Below are positions 1 through 7,057 of a stretch of 15,996 bases of DNA, in pieces. A program made the translations under genes and the position numbers. The DNA comes from JBDSYA01 sp039925865 (GTDB lineage: Bacteria > Bacteroidota > Ignavibacteria > Tepidaquicellales > Tepidaquicellaceae), in the NCBI GenBank assembly GCA_039925865.1, contig JBDSYA010000001.1:1-15996 (forward strand). Reading direction: 5' to 3'. A model generated the notes under the pieces. It was not told where the DNA came from and did no database searches. It was given only the letters and a program-made list of their open reading frames with translations. Position 1 is the stretch's first letter. Each line of letters starts with the position of its first letter.

Positions 1-22
1 ATTCTGCCAATATATTTTTCAT

Positions 23-56
23 AAAAAAAGCCATTTCATATATATGAAACGGCTTT
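23..56 (-). terminator. Rho-independent terminator of the T9SS gene pair
   Basis: On the minus strand a long hairpin is followed by seven U residues. The arms are 6-bp GGC/GCC-containing ends (27-32 and 51-56) plus an AT-rich inner stem. The only non-Watson-Crick position (A33 opposite C50 as written on the plus strand) becomes a G·U wobble in minus-strand RNA. The hairpin is therefore fully paired only in the leftward direction, and the U tract lies on that side too. It sits 23 bp past the stop of the SBBP-repeat gene and so ends the leftward unit. Confidence 0.85.
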
Positions 57-78
57 ACTAAATTTTTTATTTCCGGAA

Positions 79-1809
79 TTATTTAATTAGCATCATCTTC
101 TTTGTTTCTCTAGGAATACCATTTAAGATAAGTTTATAAAAATATATTCCGCTTGACAGACCTGATGCATTGAAAACGGTTTTATAGCTTCCTTTCTTCT
201 GTATCTCATTTACCAATGTCGATATTTCCATTCCAAGCATATTGTACACTTTCAACTGAACTCTGTTATTTCTTTCAGAAAGTATGTATTTGATTACAGT
301 TGAAGGGTTAAAAGGATTTGGAGAATTTTCCAGACTGGTCTCACTTTTCTTAATCATACTTGTATTTGGACTTTCACTTGGAAAACCGTTATCAATTGTA
401 TATTCAATATTTCCGTCTGCATCATATTTCTGAGCAGCCCAATATGAACTTGATTCATTCCATCCCATCACTATCATTAAAGGTGTTCCGTCAGTTGCAA
501 TTTCAAGCGCAGCACACTTATTCAAATTTATTCCATTTGGTACATTAGATATAAATGATGGAATGAATGATCGGGAATATTTTGATAAATCTGATCCGCG
601 ATATCTGTCATACGCATAACCATAATCAGATCCCTGGCAGGAACCGGCTACAAAAATATCTCCCTGGCTGTTTAGTTTTATTGATGATGCTTTGTCATTT
701 ACGCCGAATGTAGAAGTATCGTTGTGATTATAATACATTACTTTATCCTTCCATCCATACTTACCGCTTTCGGGTGTATACTTTATAGTTGTAAAATCCA
801 GACCGTTGCTCTGAAACCAGTTATTATAATTGTAGCAATAACCCGTAACATAAACATTCTCATACTGATCAACCGTTAATGAAGTAGGTACATTTACATG
901 AGAGCCTTCACCATTTGTAAAAGTGTTCGCCCACTTTACCTGAAGCTGATGATTAATATCTTCATCAAAAAATATCGTTAGAAATTGCGATCTGCGGGTG
1001 ACAATGTTATCGGTCACACAGGTAAGAGAACTCCTGGATTTTTGTACCGGCCTCTGTGATCTGTTCACTAACGAAAATGACACAGGTATTTCACTGCTGC
1101 CGGGCCTTTCATAAATTATAGAATCAGTTAAATTTCCATTTTTATAATATGTAAGCATCAGCACATCATTGCTTGCAAAATCTTTTTCCCTTATGGACCC
1201 TGAAACATATGCATGAAAATCGTCCAAATGAATATCGGTGGCAAAATTATCCATATTATCCTCATCATATGATCTCTGCCAAACTTGTGTACCATTATAT
1301 AAATACTTTGCAGTGAAACAATCTCTACCGGTACCGGCATTTGTTATATAGCCGGTGATGTATATCTCAGAGATTTCGCCTCCTGATGTAGTTATGTCAA
1401 TTCCCATTCCTTTATCATCGCCAAAATTTTCAAGAATGGTATCCCATAAATAAATTCCCAGACTGTTATAGTATAAGATGATAATATCATTGCTCGCAGT
1501 TTGATTGTTATAAACATAACCGGTAACAACAACATTTCCAAAATGATCTACTGCCAAGTCTATACCTCTGTCCGTACCAAACGGGTTTAAGTAACTGCTT
1601 TGGTATAAAGGATCTCCTTCAGAATCATATTTTTCAATAATAATATCCAATGAATTAGACGCTTCATTGTACTTATTTCCCGTAATATAAAGATTATTAT
1701 TGTTATCCAGAAATGTTTTGAAAGGGTAGTCAGGGATGATCTGACTATGGCCTGTATTAACCAAAGCCAGGATTATGATCAAAGTTGTAATTAATATATT
1801 AGTCTTCAT
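79..1809 (-). CDS. SBBP-repeat secreted protein with T9SS type A sorting domain
   Basis: Predicted exported protein of 576 residues. A signal peptide (about residues 1-22: Lys near the N terminus, a hydrophobic stretch, then GHSQ) precedes a body of beta-propeller-type SBBP repeats. Recurring units have the pattern 'D..GN.Y.TGY ... D..T.KY...G...W', clearest at about residues 30-220 and 300-470. Residues 496-576 form a T9SS type A C-terminal sorting domain (SPNPFNPST, KVYNMLG, SGIYFYKL, basic end). Proteins with this tail are exported through the type IX machinery and released or anchored at the surface after tail removal. The gene lies 10 nt after the upstream T9SS gene, so the two are probably cotranscribed. 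The start ATG is the first codon of the signal peptide and has no Shine-Dalgarno. Substrate or ligand is unknown. Confidence 0.9.
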   Translation of the reverse strand: MKTNILITTLIIILALVNTGHSQIIPDYPFKTFLDNNNNLYITGNKYNEASNSLDIIIEKYDSEGDPLYQSSYLNPFGTDRGIDLAVDHFGNVVVTGYVYNNQTASNDIIILYYNSLGIYLWDTILENFGDDKGMGIDITTSGGEISEIYITGYITNAGTGRDCFTAKYLYNGTQVWQRSYDEDNMDNFATDIHLDDFHAYVSGSIREKDFASNDVLMLTYYKNGNLTDSIIYERPGSSEIPVSFSLVNRSQRPVQKSRSSLTCVTDNIVTRRSQFLTIFFDEDINHQLQVKWANTFTNGEGSHVNVPTSLTVDQYENVYVTGYCYNYNNWFQSNGLDFTTIKYTPESGKYGWKDKVMYYNHNDTSTFGVNDKASSIKLNSQGDIFVAGSCQGSDYGYAYDRYRGSDLSKYSRSFIPSFISNVPNGINLNKCAALEIATDGTPLMIVMGWNESSSYWAAQKYDADGNIEYTIDNGFPSESPNTSMIKKSETSLENSPNPFNPSTVIKYILSERNNRVQLKVYNMLGMEISTLVNEIQKKGSYKTVFNASGLSSGIYFYKLILNGIPRETKKMMLIK

Positions 1810-1819
1810 AATTTAAATT

Positions 1820-3946
1820 TTATTTTGTTATAATTAATTTTTTTGTATCAATTAAATTGTTATTTAACAAAAGAGAATAAAAGTAAACCCCGGAAGTTAT
1901 TTCTTGTGAATTGAAAAGTATTTCATAAGCCCCGGAAGTTTGAACTTGATTTACTAATGTTGATATCTCTTTTCCTGCAATGTTATATAATTTTAAGTTT
2001 ACTTCTGAAGTTTTATTGATCTTATATTTTATTACAGTTGAAGAATTGAATGGGTTTGGATAATTTTGATTTAGAGAATAGTCCTGTGGAATGATCTCAT
2101 TATTTGCTAAAATAAATACAAGTCCACCGTTGGTAGTTTTCAATAGTGTTCCAAAGTCACCTGCAATATAGCCTGTGTTAGGATTTGTAAAATACACAGT
2201 ATTTAAAAAATTATTTGTAATTTTTGCCTGTGTAGTCCATGCAATTCCACCGTTTGTGGTTTTTGAAACAGAACCTTCCCTCCCAACTGCAAAACCACTT
2301 TCCGAATTTATAAAATATATTGCTTGTATTATATCTGTCTGACCTGTATTATAAGTCAGCCAACTTTCACCTGAGTTTGTAGTTTTAGTTATGTTTCCTG
2401 AAGCAGCTGTACTATAACCAGTACTGTGATCAGTAAAAAATACATCAAATGTTCCGGCCACTACAGAAATCCAATTGATACCTCCATTAATTGTTCTCAA
2501 ATCCGGTCCTAATTCGCTAACTGCCACTCCGGTATTTAGATCTACAAAGAAAACTGAAGTGAAATAACTTCCTAAAGGGCTCGATATATCATTCCAGTTT
2601 ATTCCTCCATTAATAGTCTTTAAAATTGCACCCTCTCTTCCCACACATGTTCCAGTATTTTCATCAATAAAAAATACTGATTTCAAATTTTTAATCACAT
2701 TACTATTAAGTGCTATCCAATTTTCACCGGCATCAATAGTTTTAAGTATTATTCCTGTATCTCCACAGATGTAGCCTGTATTGCTGCTGGGAAAATGAAC
2801 TGAATTAAGATTTTGTATTGTATTACTTGATCTTAAAATCCAATTCGTTCCAGCATTAGTCGTCTTTAGTATCGTTCCATCATTGCCCACAGTAAATCCG
2901 GTGTTTTCATTAGTAAAATTATTTGAAGTAAGATTTGTTCTCCCTCCGGTGGTTGTGTTCCAGTTAATACCACCATTAGTTGTTTTGATAATTCTTCCTC
3001 CTGATCCGCTTACATAAGCATTATTAAGATCGACATAGTCAACATTTCGTAAAACTGCTATCTGAGGATATCGTGGTTTAAAAGAAGAATCAATTATCCA
3101 GGTTACTGCACCATCGGTTGTCTTTTCTATATATCCAAAATCTGTTACCATTATACCATTATTTACATCTGCAAATGAAATGTTTCTTTCTATATCGTTT
3201 CCAGTTAAAGGTAGAGGTAAACCATTCCAGCTGTTTCCACCGTCAGTAGTTTTATACATCCTGTTATCACCGGAGGCAAGACCATAGATAGTGTTTTGAT
3301 CAACAAATTCAACGCTGGATATTTGTGTAAAGGGATTAATAAAACCGATAGATTGTGATATCCAATTTTGCCCTCCATTACTAGTCTTAGATAAAATAAC
3401 GTTTCCTCCTACAACACCATTTAATGAATCAATGAAGTCAACATTATATAAATTAGACCCGGTCCCGCTATTTTGCTGAAACCAATAAACTCCAGAGTCA
3501 GTAGATTTTAAAATTAACCCTGCAAGTCCAACTGCGTAACCGATGTTTCTGGTTGGGAAATTAATATCCCACATTGTAGTTGTCGCACCGCTAAAAACTT
3601 CAGTCCAGTTTGTTCCTCCGTTTGTTGATCGAAGTATTGAACCATTTCCTGAAGTAACAGCAAAGCCAAAGTTCTCATCATAAAAATTGGTGCTTCTCAG
3701 AAGAAGATCAGATGTATTTTTCAACTCCCAATTACCTCCTCCATTTGTAGTCTTGATAACCGTCCCAACCGTTCCGACTGCATATCCGGTATTGACATTG
3801 ATGAAGTCAACTGCCCAGAGGAAGTTACCTGTAGGAGTGGGCTGCTGCCAAAACCAGTTAGATTGTGAATATAATCCTGTGGCGCACATGAAAATTATAA
3901 TTGATAATGATATAAGTTTGAATTTCATCTTTCCTGACTGCGTCAT
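1820..3946 (-). CDS. Ycf48/BNR-like beta-propeller protein, 14 repeats, T9SS type A sorting domain
   Basis: Exported protein of 708 residues. After a signal peptide ending near residue 28, I count 14 tandem repeats of about 39-46 residues from roughly residue 43 to 610. Each follows the pattern 'hxxVxFxdxNtGyavGxxGtIlKTTNGGxNW', typical of the Ycf48-like/PSII-assembly BNR family (PF14870-like). Residues 628-708 are a T9SS type A sorting domain (NYPNPFNSST, LKLYNIAGKEIS, SGVYFYSL). Despite the family name nothing suggests photosynthesis; such repeats are common in secreted proteins of this phylum. First gene of the leftward pair. A second in-frame ATG at 3928 (residue 7, MKFKLISL) has AGGA just upstream and gives a more ordinary signal peptide, so the true protein may be 702 residues. 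Confidence 0.9.
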   Translation of the reverse strand: MTQSGKMKFKLISLSIIIFMCATGLYSQSNWFWQQPTPTGNFLWAVDFINVNTGYAVGTVGTVIKTTNGGGNWELKNTSDLLLRSTNFYDENFGFAVTSGNGSILRSTNGGTNWTEVFSGATTTMWDINFPTRNIGYAVGLAGLILKSTDSGVYWFQQNSGTGSNLYNVDFIDSLNGVVGGNVILSKTSNGGQNWISQSIGFINPFTQISSVEFVDQNTIYGLASGDNRMYKTTDGGNSWNGLPLPLTGNDIERNISFADVNNGIMVTDFGYIEKTTDGAVTWIIDSSFKPRYPQIAVLRNVDYVDLNNAYVSGSGGRIIKTTNGGINWNTTTGGRTNLTSNNFTNENTGFTVGNDGTILKTTNAGTNWILRSSNTIQNLNSVHFPSSNTGYICGDTGIILKTIDAGENWIALNSNVIKNLKSVFFIDENTGTCVGREGAILKTINGGINWNDISSPLGSYFTSVFFVDLNTGVAVSELGPDLRTINGGINWISVVAGTFDVFFTDHSTGYSTAASGNITKTTNSGESWLTYNTGQTDIIQAIYFINSESGFAVGREGSVSKTTNGGIAWTTQAKITNNFLNTVYFTNPNTGYIAGDFGTLLKTTNGGLVFILANNEIIPQDYSLNQNYPNPFNSSTVIKYKINKTSEVNLKLYNIAGKEISTLVNQVQTSGAYEILFNSQEITSGVYFYSLLLNNNLIDTKKLIITK

Positions 3947-4419
3947 CTGTAAATATTTTACAAAATATATAGTAAGTTAATTTTAAATTAAACCCATTCT
4001 TAATATGCTGGGTCTTGTTCATTTTATGTTTTATAAACTTGGTTAAGTTTTATAAGTTAAGCAAATTTCGTAGGAGGCTCCCGCGCTTTAGTAAATAGTC
4101 TCAATGAATTAATTTAATTTCATTAAGCTAAACATAGTAAGCTTTTATGTCAAATTGTAAAATTTCGGGTTTGTGAAAATTTGGAAAAGAAGTAATTAGA
4201 TTTGTAAGTTGAGAAAATTTTATTTAGTAACAGTTAAATCAAGTAAGTAAGTTTTTTATGATTAAAACTTATTAGAAAAATTAAAAAGATGTTACATTAA
4301 TATGAGTATATAAAACTTTCATTTTAAAAATAATACTTAACCCGATTTCAAATAATTGAGTTGAATAAACTTAATATGATACTTAATTTGCTCAAGTTCT
4401 TTTGAAAAAGGTTTAACAT
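3947..4419. other. AT-rich intergenic region between the T9SS pair and tRNA-Leu
   Basis: 473 bp with no ORF I would defend. It should hold the promoter of the leftward T9SS pair at its left end and that of tRNA-Leu at its right end. Visible structure: a small dyad ACCCA-N12-TGGGT (3992-4013); an AT-rich near-palindrome with arms 4031-4040 and 4045-4055 (one bulged base); and a short GC-rich island (4070-4086, containing GGAGGCTCC) that stands out from the surrounding AT-rich DNA. No function can be assigned to any of these. Confidence 0.5.
4361..4389 (+). promoter_or_regulatory. Candidate promoter of tRNA-Leu
   Basis: A -35-like TTGAAT (4361-4366) and a -10-like TAATTT (4384-4389) are separated by 17 bp. 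This places transcription start about 24 nt before the tRNA, a normal 5' leader for RNase P removal. The -10 is weak and the region is AT-rich, so chance matches are likely. Confidence 0.3.
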
Positions 4420-4505
4420 GCCGAAATGGCGGAACTGGTAGACGCACTGGACTCAAAATCCAGCGAGGTTCACACTTCGTAAGGGTTCGACTCCCTTTTT
4501 CGGCA
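4420..4505 (+). tRNA. tRNA-Leu (anticodon CAA)
   Basis: An 86-nt class II tRNA that reads UUG leucine codons. The acceptor stem pairs GCCGAAA (4420-4426) with TTTCGGC (4498-4504), with discriminator A at 4505. The anticodon stem is CTGGA/TCCAG, with a 7-nt loop carrying CAA at 4454-4456. A long variable arm (about 4464-4480) and the T arm AAGGG-TTCGACT-CCCTT (4481-4497) complete the fold. The long variable arm and the A discriminator agree with leucine identity. CCA is not encoded in full after the discriminator and would be added by the CCA-adding enzyme. Confidence 0.97.
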
Positions 4506-4585
4506 CAATTAATTATGAAGAATTACAGTAAGGATATTTACTAATATTGACCAGACAAAAGTACAAAGCAAATTTTACAAAATGA

Positions 4586-4614
4586 ATTGTGATGATCGGG
4601 TTATATTAGTTTTG
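4586..4614 (+). promoter_or_regulatory. Candidate Bacteroidota-type promoter of glmS
   Basis: TAGTTTTG (4607-4614) matches the -7 consensus TAnnTTTG known for the Bacteroidetes primary sigma factor. ATTG (4586-4589) lies 17 bp upstream, close to the expected -33 TTG element. Transcription would begin near 4620, giving an untranslated leader of about 65-70 nt before glmS. The match is by eye in AT-rich DNA. Confidence 0.4.
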
Positions 4615-4676
4615 TAATAAAAGAGTATTGTTGAAGTTATACTGATGTTTATTGTAAGTTGTCCATTTAATTAAAA

Positions 4677-4681
4677 AGGAG
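4677..4681 (+). promoter_or_regulatory. Shine-Dalgarno of glmS
   Basis: AGGAG lies 7 nt before the ATG at 4689. It fixes the start so that Cys2 follows the initiator Met, as the N-terminal nucleophile amidotransferase chemistry requires. Confidence 0.85.
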
Positions 4682-4688
4682 AAATTTA

Positions 4689-6527
4689 ATGTGCGGTATA
4701 GTAGGATATATAGGTAAAAGAGATTCTTTACATATTCTGATAGACGGATTAAAGAGGCTCGAGTACAGGGGCTACGATTCGGCAGGGGTTGCTATTATCA
4801 ATGAAGAAAATGAGATCAACTTTTACAAAAAAGCAGGAAAAGTCAAAGAGCTTGAAAAAGAATTTGATGAAAAGATATTAAAAGGTAATGTCGGGATAGG
4901 TCATACTCGATGGGCAACCCACGGTGAGCCTAATGATAATAACGCTCATCCGCATTTTGACATGACCAAAAACATTACAGTAGTTCACAACGGAATCATT
5001 GAGAATTTTAAAACCCTTAAAAAGAAACTAACCAAAGCAGGATTTACTTTTAGTACGGATACAGATACGGAAGTACTTGCGAATCTTATTGAATATCATT
5101 TCAGACAAAAGAAGAGTTTTGAGATCGCAGTAAGGCTTGCGTTGTCGGAAGTTGAAGGTACTTACGGTATTGCTTCGATGTGTAAACAGGAACCTGATAA
5201 AATAATTATAGCGAGGATGGGCAGTCCACTGATGATAGGTTTGGGAAAAGAAGAGATAATTGTTTCTTCCGATGCAGCGGCAATAATCAATCATACTAAG
5301 AATGTTATCTATCTTGAAGACGGCGAAATGGCGGTTCTTAGAAAAGACAGTTTCCAGATTAAGACCATACAGGATGAAGATATATTCAGGGAAGTTAAGA
5401 AGATCGAATTTGACCTTGATGAAATTGAAAAAGGCGGGTATGAACATTTTATGCTGAAGGAGATATGCGAGCAGCCGGATTCCATTCAGAATACTTACAG
5501 AGGAAGAATTAATTTTGAAACGGGAGTTGTTAAGCTTGGAGGCCTCGACCCTGTATATGATAAACTTGTAAATGCAAAGAGGATCATAATCACAGCCTGC
5601 GGAACGGCTTGGCATGCCGCATTGGTGGGGGAGTATATGCTCGAACAATACTGCAGAATTCCTACTGAAGTAGAATATGCCTCTGAATTTCGTTACAGAA
5701 ATCCGATATTAAATAAAGATGACGTTGTAATAGTCATCAGCCAAAGCGGGGAAACAGCTGATACAAGGGCGGCATTACAGGAGGCAAAGAAGCTCGGCGC
5801 AACGGTTATCGGAATAGTGAACGTAGTGGGAAGTACTATTGCAAGAGAAGTCGACTGCGGAACTTACATTCATGCAGGACCTGAGATCGGAGTTGCATCA
5901 ACTAAAGCATTTACCTGCCAGCTTATGTCGCTTGCACTGATCACATTAATGATCGGGAAAAGCAAGGGCACTATCAAGGATGATGAACTTAAAGAGATCG
6001 CAAAGGAGCTTAAAGTTTTGCCTGAAAAAATAAATAAGATACTCGATAAGAGGAATGATTATAAGTTCATTGCTGAAGAGTTTAAAGACGTGAAGAATTT
6101 TTTATATCTTGGAAGAGGATACAATTTTCCGGTTGCACTTGAAGGTGCTTTAAAGATGAAAGAAATATCTTACATTCATGCAGAAGGTTATCCTGCTGCG
6201 GAAATGAAGCACGGTCCGATAGCTTTGATAGATGAAAATATGCCGGTTGTATTCATTGCCCCAAAAGATAAAACTTACGATAAAATAATATCTAATATAG
6301 AAGAGATCAAAGCCAGAAAAGGAAAGATCATTACAATAGCTAATGAGGATGATGAAGAGATAAGTTCATATTCAGATTATGTACTAAGGGTACCAAATAC
6401 TGCGCCGATATTTTCCCCGATATTAAACAGCATTCCTTTGCAGTTCATGTCCTATTATATAGCAACTGCAAGAGACTGCAATGTAGATCAGCCGAGGAAT
6501 CTTGCGAAGAGTGTGACAGTGGAGTAA
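4689..6527 (+). CDS. glmS: Glutamine-fructose-6-phosphate aminotransferase (isomerizing)
   Basis: Cytoplasmic enzyme that makes glucosamine-6-phosphate from fructose-6-phosphate and glutamine, the entry step to UDP-GlcNAc, peptidoglycan and LPS. It has 612 residues, against about 609 in E. coli. MCGIVGYIG supplies Cys2, the N-terminal nucleophile after Met removal. The class II glutaminase domain (about 2-220) contains GHTRWATHG (71-79). SIS domain 1 (about 290-430) has TACGTAWHA (302-310) and the sugar-phosphate loop SQSGETADT (351-359). SIS domain 2 (about 455-600) has E492, and H508 in KHGP. The C-terminal tail ends NLAKSVTVE, with K607. By constant offset these match E. coli E488, H504 and K603, so all catalytic residues are present. 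It appears monocistronic. No Tn7-like element sits after its 3' end. Confidence 0.98.
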   Translation: MCGIVGYIGKRDSLHILIDGLKRLEYRGYDSAGVAIINEENEINFYKKAGKVKELEKEFDEKILKGNVGIGHTRWATHGEPNDNNAHPHFDMTKNITVVHNGIIENFKTLKKKLTKAGFTFSTDTDTEVLANLIEYHFRQKKSFEIAVRLALSEVEGTYGIASMCKQEPDKIIIARMGSPLMIGLGKEEIIVSSDAAAIINHTKNVIYLEDGEMAVLRKDSFQIKTIQDEDIFREVKKIEFDLDEIEKGGYEHFMLKEICEQPDSIQNTYRGRINFETGVVKLGGLDPVYDKLVNAKRIIITACGTAWHAALVGEYMLEQYCRIPTEVEYASEFRYRNPILNKDDVVIVISQSGETADTRAALQEAKKLGATVIGIVNVVGSTIAREVDCGTYIHAGPEIGVASTKAFTCQLMSLALITLMIGKSKGTIKDDELKEIAKELKVLPEKINKILDKRNDYKFIAEEFKDVKNFLYLGRGYNFPVALEGALKMKEISYIHAEGYPAAEMKHGPIALIDENMPVVFIAPKDKTYDKIISNIEEIKARKGKIITIANEDDEEISSYSDYVLRVPNTAPIFSPILNSIPLQFMSYYIATARDCNVDQPRNLAKSVTVE

Positions 6528-6978
6528 GCTTCTATAAGTATAAGTTTATGAGTAATTATATTTTTACCATAGTTAATATATAGACTTATTAACAATTTCA
6601 TACCTTCGTATTGTTTTTCATTTATTACATCTTTTATTGCAAAATCATGAATTGAATGTTCATTAATGATCCTTTCTGATGAAGCTTCAGTTTCAATTAA
6701 AATAAAATTTACATCCGGTTTCAGAAAAAATTGAGAAATCATATATATTAAATTAGATTATACAGAATTTAAATTTGAATATATGCTTTCTTTTGTATTT
6801 TGATTTATACGAGTTTAAACGTATTGATTTTAAAAATGAATTAAGTAAGTATGCAGACTTTACAGGTATTTTTTTCTTAAAGTAAGTAATTAATTTCAGC
6901 ATGATAATCCTCACTGAATTCTTCTTTAACTCCTTCTTTAACTTCAATCTATTAAAAAAAAATAATAGAGTATAGTTC

Positions 6979-6994
6979 TGGCACGTGATATGCT
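6979..6994 (+). promoter_or_regulatory. Candidate sigma-54 promoter of the DUF6600 lipoprotein gene
   Basis: TGGCACG-N4-ATGCT compares with the consensus TGGCACG-N4-TTGCW, a single mismatch. The invariant GG (6980-6981) and GC (6992-6993) are exactly 10 bp apart, as the -24/-12 geometry requires. Transcription would start near 7004-7006, giving a leader of about 52 nt that includes the strong Shine-Dalgarno. Expression would then depend on RpoN and an AAA+ enhancer-binding protein. No expression data are available. Confidence 0.55.
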
Positions 6995-7042
6995 CTAATT
7001 ACTACAATAGTGTTGTACAAAACAACATTTTTAAATATTCGG

Positions 7043-7048
7043 AAGGAG
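7043..7048 (+). promoter_or_regulatory. Shine-Dalgarno deciding the start at 7058
   Basis: AAGGAG, 9 nt before the ATG at 7058. It selects this ATG over an upstream in-frame GTG at 7010, which has no such element and would place 16 extra residues before the lipoprotein signal. Confidence 0.85.
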
Positions 7049-7057
7049 TTAATTATT

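Larger units (their letters stand above)
6528..7057. other. 530-bp AT-rich spacer with no convincing gene
   Basis: Contains no gene I can support. The minus strand has two short open stretches (about 6540-6742 and 6753-6947). The first overlaps the end of glmS antisense; its remaining residues look moderately protein-like but match no family I know. A third reading on the minus strand near 6880-6950 gives an acidic gene-like fragment that soon hits a stop. This could be a decayed gene or chance. Regulatory content: a dyad ATACG-N8-CGTAT at 6807-6824, AAGTAAGTA repeated at 6843-6851 and 6880-6888, and a sigma-54-like promoter at 6979-6994. Confidence 0.4.

Noticed and set aside
3687..3980. 97-codon plus-strand frame over the start of the Ycf48-like gene
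   Set aside because: Antisense to the signal peptide and first repeats of a well-supported gene.
4506..4688. glmS ribozyme
   Set aside because: The 183-bp leader lacks a recognisable ribozyme core, and the element is known mainly from Gram-positive bacteria.
5028..5648. 206-codon minus-strand frame inside glmS
   Set aside because: Lies wholly antisense to an intact, fully conserved glmS, with no start signal or recognisable domain.
6528..6600. Tn7-type attachment site after glmS
   Set aside because: The glmS end that TnsD-type proteins recognise is conserved, but no transposon ends, target duplication or tns genes follow.
6488..6742. Minus-strand frame ending in STVTLFARFLG
   Set aside because: The end is the antisense reading of the conserved glmS C terminus, a well-known false translation. 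The rest matches no family I know and lacks a ribosome-binding site.
6753..6947. Minus-strand Lys/Ile-rich 64-codon frame
   Set aside because: Composition is what AT-rich non-coding DNA yields; no start signal and no recognisable motif.
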